Origin: Pseudonocardia sp. SCN 73-27
GTDB taxonomy: Bacteria > Actinomycetota > Actinomycetes > Mycobacteriales > Pseudonocardiaceae
Length of the DNA stretch: 64,000 nucleotides
Reading direction: 5' to 3'
Assembly: GCA_001725415.1 (NCBI GenBank)
Contig: MEGH01000001.1
Coordinates: 164,151-228,150, forward strand
Positions 50,051-59,466 of this stretch are shown one piece after another (the stretch's first letter is position 1; each line of letters begins with the position of its first letter). The notes beneath the pieces are model-generated. The model made no database searches. It was given only the letters and a program-made list of their open reading frames with translations, and was not told where the DNA came from. Both the position numbers and the translations under genes were made by a program.

Positions 50051-51130
50051 ATGGCCACCGGACGTCTCGCCTACATGCCGAAGCCCGGGAGCGTCGAGCT
50101 CCGGGAGTACGAGCTCCCGAGCCCGCAGCCGGGGGCGCTGCTGATCGAGACCGTCGCGGCCGGTGTGTGTGGCTCCGACGTGCACATGTTCGCCGACAAG
50201 CACCCGCTGAAGTCGATCGTGCTCGGCCACGAGGTGATCGGGCGCGTCGTCGACCCCTCCACCCGGCCCACCGACTCCGCCGGTGTCGAGCTCGCCCCCG
50301 GCGACCTGGTGTCGGTGGTCTACTTCGCGTTCTGCCAGCACTGCCGCCAGTGCCAGGCCGGGCGTACCCATCTGTGCGAGAACTCCTACAACCACTGGAT
50401 CGCCTCGCCCGAGGACTTCCCGCACTTCACCGGCACCTTCGGCACCCACTACTACGTCGGCCGTTTCCAGCACGTGTTCAAGGTGCCCGACAACGTCGAC
50501 CCGCTCGCCGCCGTCAGCGCCAACTGTGCGCTGGCCCAGGTGTCGGCGGGTATCGACCGTGGTGGGGTCAGGGCGGGCGACACCGTCGTGATCCAGGGCG
50601 CCGGCGGGCTCGGGCTGTGGGGGGTCGCCGTCGCGAAGGAACGTGGCGCGCGCGTGGTCGTCGTCGACGCCGTGCAGCGTCGTCTCGACGCCGCCACGGC
50701 CTTCGGTGCCGACGCGACCGTCTCCTTCGACGAGGCGCCGGAGGCCGCCGACCGGATCGCGCGGGTTCGCGAGCTCACCGACGGCGGCGCCGACGTCGCC
50801 CTGGAGCTCACCGGTGTGGGTTCGGCCGTGCCCGAGGGCATCGAGATGGTCCGTCCCGGCGCCACCTACATCGAGATCGGCAACGTCATGCCCGGTGTCG
50901 AGATCACGCTCGACATCGGCTCCATGACGCGGCGGGCCGTGACCATCCACCCGGTGATCCGCTATCACCAGCGCTTCCTCAAGGGTGGGCTGGAGTTCAT
51001 CTCGCGCAACGTCGGGAAGCTGCCGTTCGACAAGCTGGTCGACGCCACCTACCCGCTCGACGACGTCCTGGCGGCCATGGAGGACTCCAAGGCGCGCAAG
51101 GTCAACCGGGCCGCACTCGTGATGGACTAG
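50051..51130 (+). CDS. Zinc-dependent alcohol dehydrogenase (MDR family)
   Basis: 359 residues. Catalytic zinc segment ETVAAGVCGSDVHMF and IVLGHEVIGRV, structural zinc FCQHCRQCQAGRTHLC (C-x2-C-x2-C-x7-C), and Rossmann motif VVIQGAGGLGLWGVAVAKER with the acidic VVVVDA that suggests NAD. Oxidises an alcohol or polyol; substrate not deducible. GGAAGGA lies upstream of the ATG. Confidence 0.9.
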   Translation: MATGRLAYMPKPGSVELREYELPSPQPGALLIETVAAGVCGSDVHMFADKHPLKSIVLGHEVIGRVVDPSTRPTDSAGVELAPGDLVSVVYFAFCQHCRQCQAGRTHLCENSYNHWIASPEDFPHFTGTFGTHYYVGRFQHVFKVPDNVDPLAAVSANCALAQVSAGIDRGGVRAGDTVVIQGAGGLGLWGVAVAKERGARVVVVDAVQRRLDAATAFGADATVSFDEAPEAADRIARVRELTDGGADVALELTGVGSAVPEGIEMVRPGATYIEIGNVMPGVEITLDIGSMTRRAVTIHPVIRYHQRFLKGGLEFISRNVGKLPFDKLVDATYPLDDVLAAMEDSKARKVNRAALVMD

Positions 51131-51133
51131 CGG

Positions 51134-51352
51134 TCAGCCCGCGCGCCGGCGGCCCGCCCCGCCGCGGGCCCGGAACGTCACCCCGGCGTCCTCCAGCAGC
51201 CGGCGCACGCGGCCGATGCTGTAGCCGGTCTCGGCACACAGCTCCCGGACGCTCTTCCCGGTCTCGTACCGCTTGAGCAGCTCGGCGCCGATCGTCGAAC
51301 GTTGCGCGTCCGACAGGCGCTGGCCGCGCTTCAGGTCCGGAGTCTTGGCCAT
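51134..51352 (-). CDS. Small helix-turn-helix protein
   Basis: 72 residues, MAKTPDLKRGQRLSDAQRST then KRYETGKSVRELCAETGYSI and GRVRRLLEDAGVTFRARGG. A compact Sigma-70 region 4/HTH_38-like fold with a basic tail. This is a conserved actinobacterial single-domain HTH of unknown role. It follows the MT-A70 gene by 49 bases on the same strand, so it may be part of that cassette. Confidence 0.75.
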   Translation of the reverse strand: MAKTPDLKRGQRLSDAQRSTIGAELLKRYETGKSVRELCAETGYSIGRVRRLLEDAGVTFRARGGAGRRRAG

Positions 51353-51401
51353 GGCGCGGATCTTCCTCCCGCCACGACGCCGGATCCAGTGTTCGACGAG
51401 G

Positions 51402-52085
51402 TCAGCGGTATGCCGGGTAGACACGGCCGCGTGGAGTGATCTCCCCGTCCGACTCGTTGCCCCAGACGGTCCAGCCCGGACGCGGATAACGGGCGAACAG
51501 CTCCAGATAGGGCCCGGGGGAGCAGGCCTCGATCAGCCCGTACGCCTCGTCGGGCTTGCGGGAGTGCTCCCTCTTGCGCGTCTCGATCATGTTGACCTGC
51601 CGACGGCCCGGATCGAGCGTGCGCAACGTGCCCCGCACCCCGAACAGGATCAGCTCGGTGACGTTGCGGAAGTAGAACCCGACGCCGCGCCCGTCGGGCC
51701 CGCCGTCCTTGCGCCGCTTGGCCCACACGATGTTCGACACGTAGCGGTAGCCCCACGCCTCCATCACCGAGAGGCCCTCGGGCAGCAGCGCATTGGGCAC
51801 CCACAGGTACAGGTGCGCGTTCGCGGCGGCGACGTCGGCGACCGGCAACGCCTCGATCTCCCGCGTGGTCATCGTGTCGTAGCGGTCGAGCCGGCGGTGC
51901 TCGGGCGCGACCTTCCCCGTCCGGTTCGCGAACCGCCACGGCGGGTCGGCGTAGACCGTCGCCCAGCCGCCGTCGATCCGGGGGAGCGCCGCGATCTCGG
52001 CGGGGCCGGCGTCGACACGCAGCGGCGCGGCACGACGCCGACCGGCGGTGGGATCGTCGACGGTCGTCACAGCCTCGATTGTCAC
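51402..52085 (-). CDS. MT-A70-family adenine N6-methyltransferase
   Basis: 227 residues. The catalytic motif ATVYADPPWRFANRTG (D-P-P-W), NAHLYLWVPNALLPEGLSVM, WGYRYVSNIVWAKRRKDGG, and VNMIETRKREHSRKPDEAYG with ELFARYPRPGWTVWGNE are canonical for MT-A70, the family of METTL3-like RNA and phage/bacterial DNA m6A methylases. The GTG start at 52083-52085 overlaps the stop of the WYL regulator (GTGA), making the pair translationally coupled. No cognate restriction enzyme is adjacent. Confidence 0.9.
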   Translation of the reverse strand: MTIEAVTTVDDPTAGRRRAAPLRVDAGPAEIAALPRIDGGWATVYADPPWRFANRTGKVAPEHRRLDRYDTMTTREIEALPVADVAAANAHLYLWVPNALLPEGLSVMEAWGYRYVSNIVWAKRRKDGGPDGRGVGFYFRNVTELILFGVRGTLRTLDPGRRQVNMIETRKREHSRKPDEAYGLIEACSPGPYLELFARYPRPGWTVWGNESDGEITPRGRVYPAYR

Positions 52086-53059
52086 CGAGATCCGGTCCGC
52101 GCGGGGGATGCGGACGCGGCGAGCCGCTGCGCGAGTCCGGCGAGCCGCTCCCGGATCTCCGGGGGCGCCTCCACACCGCAGGGTTCCGCAACGACGGCCA
52201 CGGTGGCGATGTCGTGCACGACCAGGTCGGCCGACTCCGCACTGATCCGCACCCGCGCCCCCGAGCCGTCCTCCTCGACCTCGCCGACCAGCGCCGACGG
52301 GAGACGTTCCCGCAGCTCGGCGGCCGTCACGTCGACGGTGACGACGGCCGTCCACCGGTAGGTCGCCGTCGCGAACGACCGGGCCAGCGAGGCCGCAGCG
52401 TCCGCCTCCGGCAGCTCCCGCGGCGTGAACGTGCGGTGCGTCGTCGCCGGGTCGGCGATGCGGTCGACACGGAAGCTCCGCCAGTCGTCGCGGTCCCGGT
52501 CGAACGCCAGCAGGTACCAGCGCCCCTTCAGCGTGACCAGCGCGTGCGGCTCGACGCGGCGCAGCGTCGGCGCGCCCGCCCGGCTGCGGTAGCCGAACGT
52601 CACCAGCTCGTGGTCGCGCGCGCAGGAAGCCAGGACAGCGAGCACGGCCGGGTCGGCGGGCGGGACCTCACCACCCGGCACCGCCTCGGTGGCCGACGTC
52701 AACGCCGCCAGCCGCGGCCGCAACCGCGCCGGCAGCACCCGTTCCAGCTTGCCCAGCGCCCGCATGGACGCGTCCTCGATCCCGGCGACGTTCCCGCCCG
52801 CGGCCGTCGACAACCCGATCGCGACGGCCACCGCCTCCTCGTCGTCGAGCACCAGCGGTGGGAGGTTGCGTCCAGAGGTGAGCCGGTAGCCGCCCGCGGT
52901 ACCGGTCGTCGCGGCCACCGGGTAGTCCAGCGCGCGCAGCCGGTCGACATCGCGACGGATCGTCCGCGTCGTGACGCCGAGGCGCTCCGCCAGCTCGGGG
53001 CCCGCCCACTCGCGGCGTGTCTGCAGCAGCGCGAGCAGCCGCAGCAGCCGCGCGGGCAT
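52082..53059 (-). CDS. YafY-type WYL-domain transcriptional regulator
   Basis: 325 residues. Winged HTH at the start (ARLLRLLALLQTRREWAGPE, LAERLGVTTRTIRRDVDRLR), wing GTAGGYRLTSGRNLPPLVLD, then a WYL domain (RDHELVTFGYRSRAG, HALVTLKGRWYLLAFDRDRD, WRSFRVDRI) and a C-terminal WCX segment. WYL domains sense nucleic-acid-like or small ligands. It is coupled to the MT-A70 gene and divergent from an FAD oxidoreductase gene, so the shared 80-bp gap probably contains its operator. Confidence 0.9.
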   Translation of the reverse strand: MPARLLRLLALLQTRREWAGPELAERLGVTTRTIRRDVDRLRALDYPVAATTGTAGGYRLTSGRNLPPLVLDDEEAVAVAIGLSTAAGGNVAGIEDASMRALGKLERVLPARLRPRLAALTSATEAVPGGEVPPADPAVLAVLASCARDHELVTFGYRSRAGAPTLRRVEPHALVTLKGRWYLLAFDRDRDDWRSFRVDRIADPATTHRTFTPRELPEADAAASLARSFATATYRWTAVVTVDVTAAELRERLPSALVGEVEEDGSGARVRISAESADLVVHDIATVAVVAEPCGVEAPPEIRERLAGLAQRLAASASPARTGSR

Positions 53060-53140
53060 GTCCCGTCCTTCCTTCACACGATCCAGGTTCGCACAGAACG
53101 AGGACGTTCAATGTCCGCAAGGGGTCATAGCGTCCATTCC

Positions 53141-54421
53141 ATGCCCACCGACACTCTCCTCGGATTCCAGCGCGCCACCCGCCACGAGCCCGACCAGGTG
53201 GTCGTGGCGCGATCCGCCGACGACATCCGGTCCGCCCTCGCCGCCGACGACCTCCCCGTCGCCGTCATGAGCAGCGGGCACGGCCAGGGCCGCGTCCTCG
53301 ACGGCGGCACCCTGATCTCGACGCGCCAGCTCACCGGCGTCACGGTCGACCCTGCGCGGAAGACGGCCTGGGTGGAGGCCGGAGCGTCCTGGCAGCACGT
53401 CGTCGACGCCGGCGCACCCCACGGGCTCGCCCCGCTGTCGGGCAGCTCCCCGGGCGTCGGCGCGATCTCTTACACCCTCGGTGGCGGCACCGGCCTGCTC
53501 GCCCGTCGCCACGGTTTCGCCGCCGACCACGTCCGCCGCATCGACCTCGTCGACATGACCGGTACACCGCACACCGTCACCGCCGACTCCGATCCCGAGC
53601 TGTTCGCCGTCCTGTGCGGCGGCGGCGCCGGACTGGGCGTCGTCACCGGGATGGAGATCGATCTCGTCGAACTGACGACGATCCTCGGCGGCGGCCTCCA
53701 CCTGCCCGCGTCGCCGGGCGTCCTCGACGGGTGGCGCCGCTGGACCGGGACCGTCCCCGAAGAGATGACCTCCGCCGTCGCCATGCTCGTCCTCCCCGAC
53801 CTGCCGATGGTCCCCGAGGCGCTGCGCGGCCGGCACGTGGCCCAGGTCCAGCTGGCCTGGTGCGGCGATCCGGCCGAGGGCCGAGAGGTGCTCGCACCGC
53901 TGCGCGAGCTCGGGATCATCCTGCGCGACACCGTCCGCGAGATCCCGTTCACCGAGTCGGCCGCCGTGTTCGACGAGCCCGACCGCCCCCACGCCTACCG
54001 CTCCACCAACCGTCTGGTCAGCAGCCTCGACCCCGCAGCGCTCGGCGAGCTGGTCGGGATCACCGGACCGTCCGCGCCGGTGACGACCGTCGTCGGCATC
54101 CGGCACCTCGGCGGCGCGCTCGCCCGGCCGCCCGCTGTCCCGAACGTCGTCGGGCACCGCGAGGCCGCCTACTCCGTCATGGTGCTGTCCCCGCTCGAGG
54201 AGCCCGGCGACGCCGCGGTCGTCGAAGGCCTGCACGACACCGCCCTCACGCTGTTCGACGACGCCGGCCTGGGCCGCTCGCTCAACTTCAGCTACGGCGC
54301 GATGACGCCCGAGCAGGTGCGTGAGTGCTGGGCACCCGCCGACGCCGACCGCATCGCCGCCGCGACCACCGCGATCGACCCCACCGGCCGGCTGTTGTCG
54401 AACCAGCCGATGCCGCGGTGA
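53141..54421 (+). CDS. FAD-binding oxidoreductase (BBE/FAD_binding_4 type)
   Basis: 426 residues. The FAD domain is seen in DQVVVARSADDIRSALAADD, VAVMSSGHGQGRVLDGGTLI, and AWVEAGASWQHVVDAGAPHG with SSPGVGAISYTLGGGTGLLA; the C-terminal end LLSNQPMPR resembles the berberine-bridge C-terminal motif. The bicovalent flavin Cys is not obvious. ATG at 53141 preferred; 53111 is an in-frame alternative. Divergent from the WYL regulator, which commonly controls such neighbours. Confidence 0.85.
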   Translation: MPTDTLLGFQRATRHEPDQVVVARSADDIRSALAADDLPVAVMSSGHGQGRVLDGGTLISTRQLTGVTVDPARKTAWVEAGASWQHVVDAGAPHGLAPLSGSSPGVGAISYTLGGGTGLLARRHGFAADHVRRIDLVDMTGTPHTVTADSDPELFAVLCGGGAGLGVVTGMEIDLVELTTILGGGLHLPASPGVLDGWRRWTGTVPEEMTSAVAMLVLPDLPMVPEALRGRHVAQVQLAWCGDPAEGREVLAPLRELGIILRDTVREIPFTESAAVFDEPDRPHAYRSTNRLVSSLDPAALGELVGITGPSAPVTTVVGIRHLGGALARPPAVPNVVGHREAAYSVMVLSPLEEPGDAAVVEGLHDTALTLFDDAGLGRSLNFSYGAMTPEQVRECWAPADADRIAAATTAIDPTGRLLSNQPMPR

Positions 54422-54442
54422 GCGCCGGCCGGTTCGCGGTCG

Positions 54443-55120
54443 TCAGGTGTACGACAGCTCCGGGTACCAGCCCGCGCCGCGACCCTCCGGGCAGAAGTCG
54501 AAGAGGTTCCACAGCGTGTCGACGGTGTCGGCGTGCCGCGGGTCCTGGTCCGGCTCGGCATCGGCGTACATCAGCTCCGAGCTCCAGAAGTGCCGGACCG
54601 CGCCCGTGTCGCCGCCCTGGTCGCGACGGAACACGTGCAGCATCGGCAGCTGCTGCGCACCGTCGGGAGTCTCCGCCAGGTAGTCGCGGTTGAACGAGTT
54701 GGCCGCCGACGACACCACCCGCAGGTTCCGCCAGCCCCGCGCCTCGCGGTGCGCCAGCCCCGCCTCGATCGGGTCCTTCACGACCACGGCCATCGCCACC
54801 CGGCGATCGGAGTGGCGGATGACGCCGTCGAGCCCGTCGAGGAACGCCGTACACGTCGGGCAAGGGCCGCCGCACTCGTCGGCGGGGAACATCATCGAGT
54901 ACACGACCAACGTCGAGCGGTCGCCGAACAGCTCCGACAGTGTCACCGGACCGTCGGCACCCGCGAACACGTAGTCCTGCGGCACCTCACCGCCCGGCGG
55001 CAGGGCACGACGGGCAGCGGCGACGATCTCGGTCAGCCGCCGCAGCTCGGCCTCCCGCTCCAGGAGCCGGTCGCGCGCGGCACGGTACTCGGACGACTCG
55101 CCGGGAAACGTCACTTGCAT
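54443..55120 (-). CDS. DUF899 thioredoxin-like protein
   Basis: 225 residues. EYRAARDRLLEREAELRRLT, the LVVYSMMFPADECGGPCPTC segment (Cys-rich thioredoxin-like loop), FLDGLDGVIRHSDRRVAM, and NLFDFCPEGRGAGWYPELSY at the end are DUF899 hallmarks. Probably a thiol-redox protein. GAAGGAGG precedes the ATG. Confidence 0.88.
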   Translation of the reverse strand: MQVTFPGESSEYRAARDRLLEREAELRRLTEIVAAARRALPPGGEVPQDYVFAGADGPVTLSELFGDRSTLVVYSMMFPADECGGPCPTCTAFLDGLDGVIRHSDRRVAMAVVVKDPIEAGLAHREARGWRNLRVVSSAANSFNRDYLAETPDGAQQLPMLHVFRRDQGGDTGAVRHFWSSELMYADAEPDQDPRHADTVDTLWNLFDFCPEGRGAGWYPELSYT

Positions 55121-55202
55121 GGAATGTCCTCCTTCGGGTCCTGACGTACAGACCGTCCGGAGTGCCCGAAACTCATCGGCCGACGCCCGCACACACGAGA
55201 AC

Positions 55203-55252
55203 GGCGCGCCCTGCCGCAGGCCACAGCGCTGGGACCTGCGGCGGGACGCGCC
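55203..55252. terminator. Long imperfect hairpin
   Basis: GGCGCGCCCTGCCGCAGG and CCTGCGGCGGGACGCGCC pair over 18 bp with one G-T type and one mismatched position around a 14-base loop. It lies just behind the stop of the minus-strand secreted-protein gene. Confidence 0.7.
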
Positions 55253-55271
55253 GCTCGTGGAACGGGTCGGG

Positions 55272-55877
55272 TCAGCTGACCGCGAAGCCCTGGACCTGCG
55301 TCGGGTTCGCAGCCAGAGCCGCGACCTGCGCCGGGTCGACCGTGGGCGGGGCCGGGACGACCGCGTTGCTGTTGACGAAGTCCGCCGGGCTGATCGCCGT
55401 CGGGTCCGGCAGACCGGTGCCCTGCGCGTTGACGACCGGGGCCAGCGCCTCGGGGCCGGGGAGCGGAGGCAGCGGCAGGTCACTCGGGGCCGGCAGCGCC
55501 GACAGCGCGTCGGTGCCCGGGACCGGGGGGAGCTGCGGGACGCCCGGGAGGGCGCTGTTCATCGCGACGTTGTCGTCCGACGAGTCGTCGGCGTCGGCGT
55601 CGGCGTCGTCGGCCGAGGTGTCGACCGTCGGGGCCTCGAACGAGAACGCGGGCGGCAGCGCACCGGCGCCGGGGAGGGCGTCGGCACCGGGAAGCGTGGA
55701 CAGCGCGTCGGCGCCGGGGAGCGCGTCGGCGCCGGGGAGGGCGTCGGCGCCGGGGAGCGACGGGAGGGCAGGCAGGGCCGGGGCCGCGAAGGCCGGGGCC
55801 GCCAGGCCCGCACCGAGCGCCGCGATGCCCGCGGCGGTCACGGTGGTGCGCAAGGTGCGCCGAGCAAGGCTGCTCAT
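55272..55877 (-). CDS. Secreted Pro/Ala/Asp-rich repeat protein
   Basis: 201 residues. A Sec signal peptide (SSLARRTLRTTVTAAGIAAL, cleavage likely after APAFA) is followed by tandem LPGADA units (five copies between residues about 40 and 72), an acidic stretch DDADADADDSSDD, and more Pro-Leu-rich sequence. No known domain. The composition points to an extended, disordered exported protein, perhaps cell-wall associated, but no LPxTG-type sorting signal was seen. ATG start at 55875-55877. Confidence 0.75.
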   Translation of the reverse strand: MSSLARRTLRTTVTAAGIAALGAGLAAPAFAAPALPALPSLPGADALPGADALPGADALSTLPGADALPGAGALPPAFSFEAPTVDTSADDADADADDSSDDNVAMNSALPGVPQLPPVPGTDALSALPAPSDLPLPPLPGPEALAPVVNAQGTGLPDPTAISPADFVNSNAVVPAPPTVDPAQVAALAANPTQVQGFAVS

Positions 55878-56099
55878 CGCAGGTGGATCCTTCCGATCGG
55901 GGGTCTCGGACGTTGCGACGGTGATCTGCACGCCCAACGACACCCCCCGCGTACGGTTGTCCCGGCAAGTTGGTTTTCACCCGTTCCGGTGGCGGCGAAA
56001 GCGCAGGTCGCAGCGTTTTCACCGATCCGTATGACCGTGTGCAACTTGACCCGGCGGTTCCACGCCACCTCACCGGCCGGACTGCGCCATCATCGGGGT

Positions 56100-57218
56100 G
56101 TGCGGGGGAACGGGTGGCTGCGGGCCGGCATCGCCGGCGTCGGTGCGGGGCTGGGCGCCGGGGTGCTCGGCGTCGGCTGGTTCTACTCGAGCGTCCTGCT
56201 CGACACCCGGCAGCGGCTCGTGCTGCCCGAGCGTGTCGTCGACGCCGGCGACGGCACCGTGACGCTGCGCCGCTCACGGCTCGTCGAACAGCCCGGGGTG
56301 TGGGGACTGCGCTGGGCCGACGGGCTCTCCGTCATGGGGCCGGTGCTGCGCACCGAACGCGACGTCGTCGTCCGGGCGCTCGACGAGGGTCCCGTCCCCG
56401 CACCCGGCACGGCCGCGGTCGTCGACACCGGGCCCTACGACCCCGACCCCGGGGCCCGTGGGCTCGCGTTCACCGAGGTCGCGATCCCCACACCGCTCGG
56501 GCCCGCGCCCGCGTGGTCGGTACCTGCCGCTGACCCCGGTTCTCCCTGGCTGGTCCATGTGCACGGCCGCGGCGGCGCCCGCCGCGAGGCGCTGCGCATC
56601 CTGCCCGCGCTGCACCGCGCCGGCTGGTCGCAGCTCGTCATCTCCTACCGCAACGACGACGTCGCCCCGCCCAGCCCCGACGGCCACTACCACCTCGGCG
56701 ACACCGAATGGGAGGACCTCGAGGCCGCCGTCCGTTACCTCGTCGCCGGCGGGGCGTCGCGGCTGTCGCTGTTCTGCTGGTCCATGGGCGCCGCCATCTC
56801 CGGGGCCTTCCTCGACCGGTCCAGCGAAGCGGGCCGCATCGACGCCGCCGTCTGGGACGCCCCCCTCGTCGACTGGCGCGCCACCCTGCGCCAGCAGGCC
56901 CGCAACAGGAAGCTGCCGCCCGCGCTCACGCCCGTCGCCGCGGGCTGGACCAGCCGCCGCATCGGCATCGACTTCGACCGGTTCGCCCTGCACGAGAGCC
57001 CGCCCGCCGTCCGGCCGCCCACGTTCATCGTGCACAGCACACCCGACACCGCCGTGCCCGTCACGTCCAGCCGGATGCTGGCGCAGGCCGCGCCCAGCAT
57101 CGGCTGGGACGTCGAACTCCTCGAGGTGCCCGGCGTCGAGCACACGTCGTCCTGGAACGCCGACCCCGCGCGCTACGAAGGCGCGGTCGTCGAGTTCCTG
57201 GGACGACGCCGGGGCTGA
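56100..57218 (+). CDS. Membrane-anchored alpha/beta hydrolase
   Basis: 372 residues. One N-terminal helix (AGIAGVGAGLGAGVLGVGWF), then a hydrolase domain: LVHVHGRGGARREALRILPA (oxyanion region), SRLSLFCWSMGAAISGAFLD with nucleophile C-W-S-M-G, APLVDWRATL, HSTPDTAVPVTSSRMLAQ (Asp) and PGVEHTSSWN (His). Probably an exported, membrane-tethered esterase or peptidase. GTG at 56100 chosen because the helix follows at once; ATG 56031 is in frame but adds a Pro/Arg-rich leader. Confidence 0.8.
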   Translation: MRGNGWLRAGIAGVGAGLGAGVLGVGWFYSSVLLDTRQRLVLPERVVDAGDGTVTLRRSRLVEQPGVWGLRWADGLSVMGPVLRTERDVVVRALDEGPVPAPGTAAVVDTGPYDPDPGARGLAFTEVAIPTPLGPAPAWSVPAADPGSPWLVHVHGRGGARREALRILPALHRAGWSQLVISYRNDDVAPPSPDGHYHLGDTEWEDLEAAVRYLVAGGASRLSLFCWSMGAAISGAFLDRSSEAGRIDAAVWDAPLVDWRATLRQQARNRKLPPALTPVAAGWTSRRIGIDFDRFALHESPPAVRPPTFIVHSTPDTAVPVTSSRMLAQAAPSIGWDVELLEVPGVEHTSSWNADPARYEGAVVEFLGRRRG

Positions 57219-57230
57219 CCCCCAGCGGGC

Positions 57231-57656
57231 TCAGCCCGAGGTGTGGCCGTTGCGCGTCGCGGCCGACGGCGTCGGCGCGTCCGGAGCCGCCGTCGAGGCA
57301 CCCTCACCGCCCGCCGCCGGCGACCCCGGCACCGCGCGGATCGGCTCGTCGACCTGCTGCGGACGTCGCGACAGCACCGCCCACAACGCCACCGCGACCG
57401 CCGCCGCGACCCCACCCGCCAGGAACCAACGCCACTTCCGCGACGGCTGCTCCGGCTCGATCCGGGCCGCCAGCTCGTGGCGGGCGTCGGTGAGCGCGTC
57501 GGCCGCGACCTCCGCGAGACGACGCGCCCCCTCGGCGACGACACCGCCACCCACCTCGACACGGTCCCGCACGTCCGCGAGCGCATCCGCAGCCAGCTCG
57601 CCGAGCTCTTCACCGATCGTGGCGAGGTGGTCGGGGGCATTTCTGGTGGTCCTCAT
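57231..57656 (-). CDS. Hypothetical single-helix membrane protein
   Basis: 141 residues. N-terminal helical region (HLATIGEELGELAADALADV, RRLAEVAADALTDARHELAA), one membrane helix (WRWFLAGGVAAAVAVALWAV, about residues 85-104), and a disordered outer tail ending RNGHTSG. YtxH-like layout without a recognised domain. Conserved type of small protein beside the cyclophilin gene in actinobacteria. Upstream ATG codons are possible starts. Confidence 0.6.
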   Translation of the reverse strand: MRTTRNAPDHLATIGEELGELAADALADVRDRVEVGGGVVAEGARRLAEVAADALTDARHELAARIEPEQPSRKWRWFLAGGVAAAVAVALWAVLSRRPQQVDEPIRAVPGSPAAGGEGASTAAPDAPTPSAATRNGHTSG

Positions 57657-57714
57657 GCTCGCCATCATCCTCGACCTGCTTCCCGCGTGGGCGTCCGTTT
57701 CCGGTGCTGGCACG

Positions 57715-58254
<540 letters not shown>

Positions 58255-58273
58255 GAGCCGGAGCGCCTCCGAC

Positions 58274-59143
58274 GTGACTGACCCCGCAGGTCCTCCGCAC
58301 GACCGCTACGGCCCTCCCCCGGGCGCACCCGCCCCCGCGGTGTGCGTCCGGCACCCCGACCGGCCCACCGGTCTGCGGTGCACCCGGTGCGACCGTCCGG
58401 CCTGTCCGGAGTGCCTGCGGGAGGCGTCCGTGGGCTACCAGTGCGTCGACTGCGTCGCGGAAGGCCGCCCCGCGGCCCGGCGCACCGTCCGACCGGCGGC
58501 GCGGGCCTCCCGCGTCCCGGTCGTCACGACGTCGCTGATCGCCGTCAACGTCGTCGTGTTCCTGCTGACGGTCGTCCAGGCCGGCAGCCTCAACCAGAAC
58601 AGTTCCTCCGAGCTGTTCCGCGACTGGTCGCTCATCCCCGCGGCCGTCGCCGGCGGCGAGTGGTGGCGCGTCGTCACGGCCGGGTTCCTGCACTTCGGCC
58701 CCCTGCACCTGCTGTTCAACATGCTGGCGCTGTGGGTCATCGGGCGCGACATGGAAGTCTTCCTCGGCCGCGCCCGGCTCCTCGGCATCTACCTCGTCGC
58801 CCTGCTCGGCGGCTCCGCCGCCGCCCTCCTGTTCTACGGGCCCACCGCGCAGGTCGCCGGTGCCTCCGGTGCCGTGTTCGGGCTGATGGGCGGCCTCGCC
58901 GTCGTCCTGCGCCGGATGAACATCCCCGCCACGCAGGTCATCGTCGTCATCGGCATCAACATCGTCCTCAGCATCACGCTGCCCGGCGTCTCGCTGATCG
59001 GGCACGTCGGCGGGCTGGTGGTCGGCGCCGTCGCCACCGCCGCCGTCGTCTATGCCCCCGCCCGCAACCGCAACGCCCTGCAGGCCGGGGCCCTCGCCCT
59101 CCTCGCGGTGCTCTCGATCGTCGTCATGCTCATCGCCGCTTGA
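58274..59143 (+). CDS. Rhomboid-family intramembrane protease with zinc-finger N-terminus
   Basis: 289 residues. A B-box-like zinc finger (VCVRHPDRPTGLRCTRCDRP, ACPECLREASVGYQCVDCVA) precedes a seven-helix rhomboid domain with HFGPLHLLFNMLALWVIGRD (H-x3-N), nucleophile GASGAVFGLMG and catalytic H in LIGHVGGLVVG. It cleaves membrane proteins within the bilayer; the Cys-rich domain may bind substrates. GTG 58274; 19 bases after the cyclophilin stop, probably the same operon. Confidence 0.92.
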   Translation: MTDPAGPPHDRYGPPPGAPAPAVCVRHPDRPTGLRCTRCDRPACPECLREASVGYQCVDCVAEGRPAARRTVRPAARASRVPVVTTSLIAVNVVVFLLTVVQAGSLNQNSSSELFRDWSLIPAAVAGGEWWRVVTAGFLHFGPLHLLFNMLALWVIGRDMEVFLGRARLLGIYLVALLGGSAAALLFYGPTAQVAGASGAVFGLMGGLAVVLRRMNIPATQVIVVIGINIVLSITLPGVSLIGHVGGLVVGAVATAAVVYAPARNRNALQAGALALLAVLSIVVMLIAA

Positions 59144-59144
59144 C

Positions 59145-59214
59145 GCACCCCGCGCGCGCAACCTCACTGTTGTGAATCGGGCTCCGGAGAGCAGTGAGGT
59201 TGCGTGCGGGGTGC
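59145..59214. terminator. Very long inverted repeat behind the rhomboid gene
   Basis: The left arm (59145-59169) reads GCACCCCGCGCGCGCAACCT plus CACTG. The right arm (59192-59214) is its complement except for a two-base length difference in the CGCG run, giving about 23 paired bases around a 22-base loop. It starts one base after the rhomboid stop codon. It could act as a terminator in both directions or be a palindromic interspersed element. The rest of the gap to 59466 contains no recognised gene. Confidence 0.7.
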
Positions 59215-59466
59215 TGTCGTCGGTCGGCGGCGAAGTGTTCGCAATGGGCGGTGCGCCGAGTGCTGATCGGCGTCTCCGGGGGCTCGGGGACCGGCGCTGA
59301 CCGGAACCCCGACCACGCGTCGACCACAGAGACCGCGCGACGACGGGACGGACGGGGTGTTGGCCGGGCGGGCCGCGTCCCCCGGGCGCCGGAACGTCGC
59401 CGGCGCCCCCGTCGCGTGGTTTCTGCGGGCGGTGGCGGCCTTGTCGGGTCCGCCGCGCGTCGTGGG

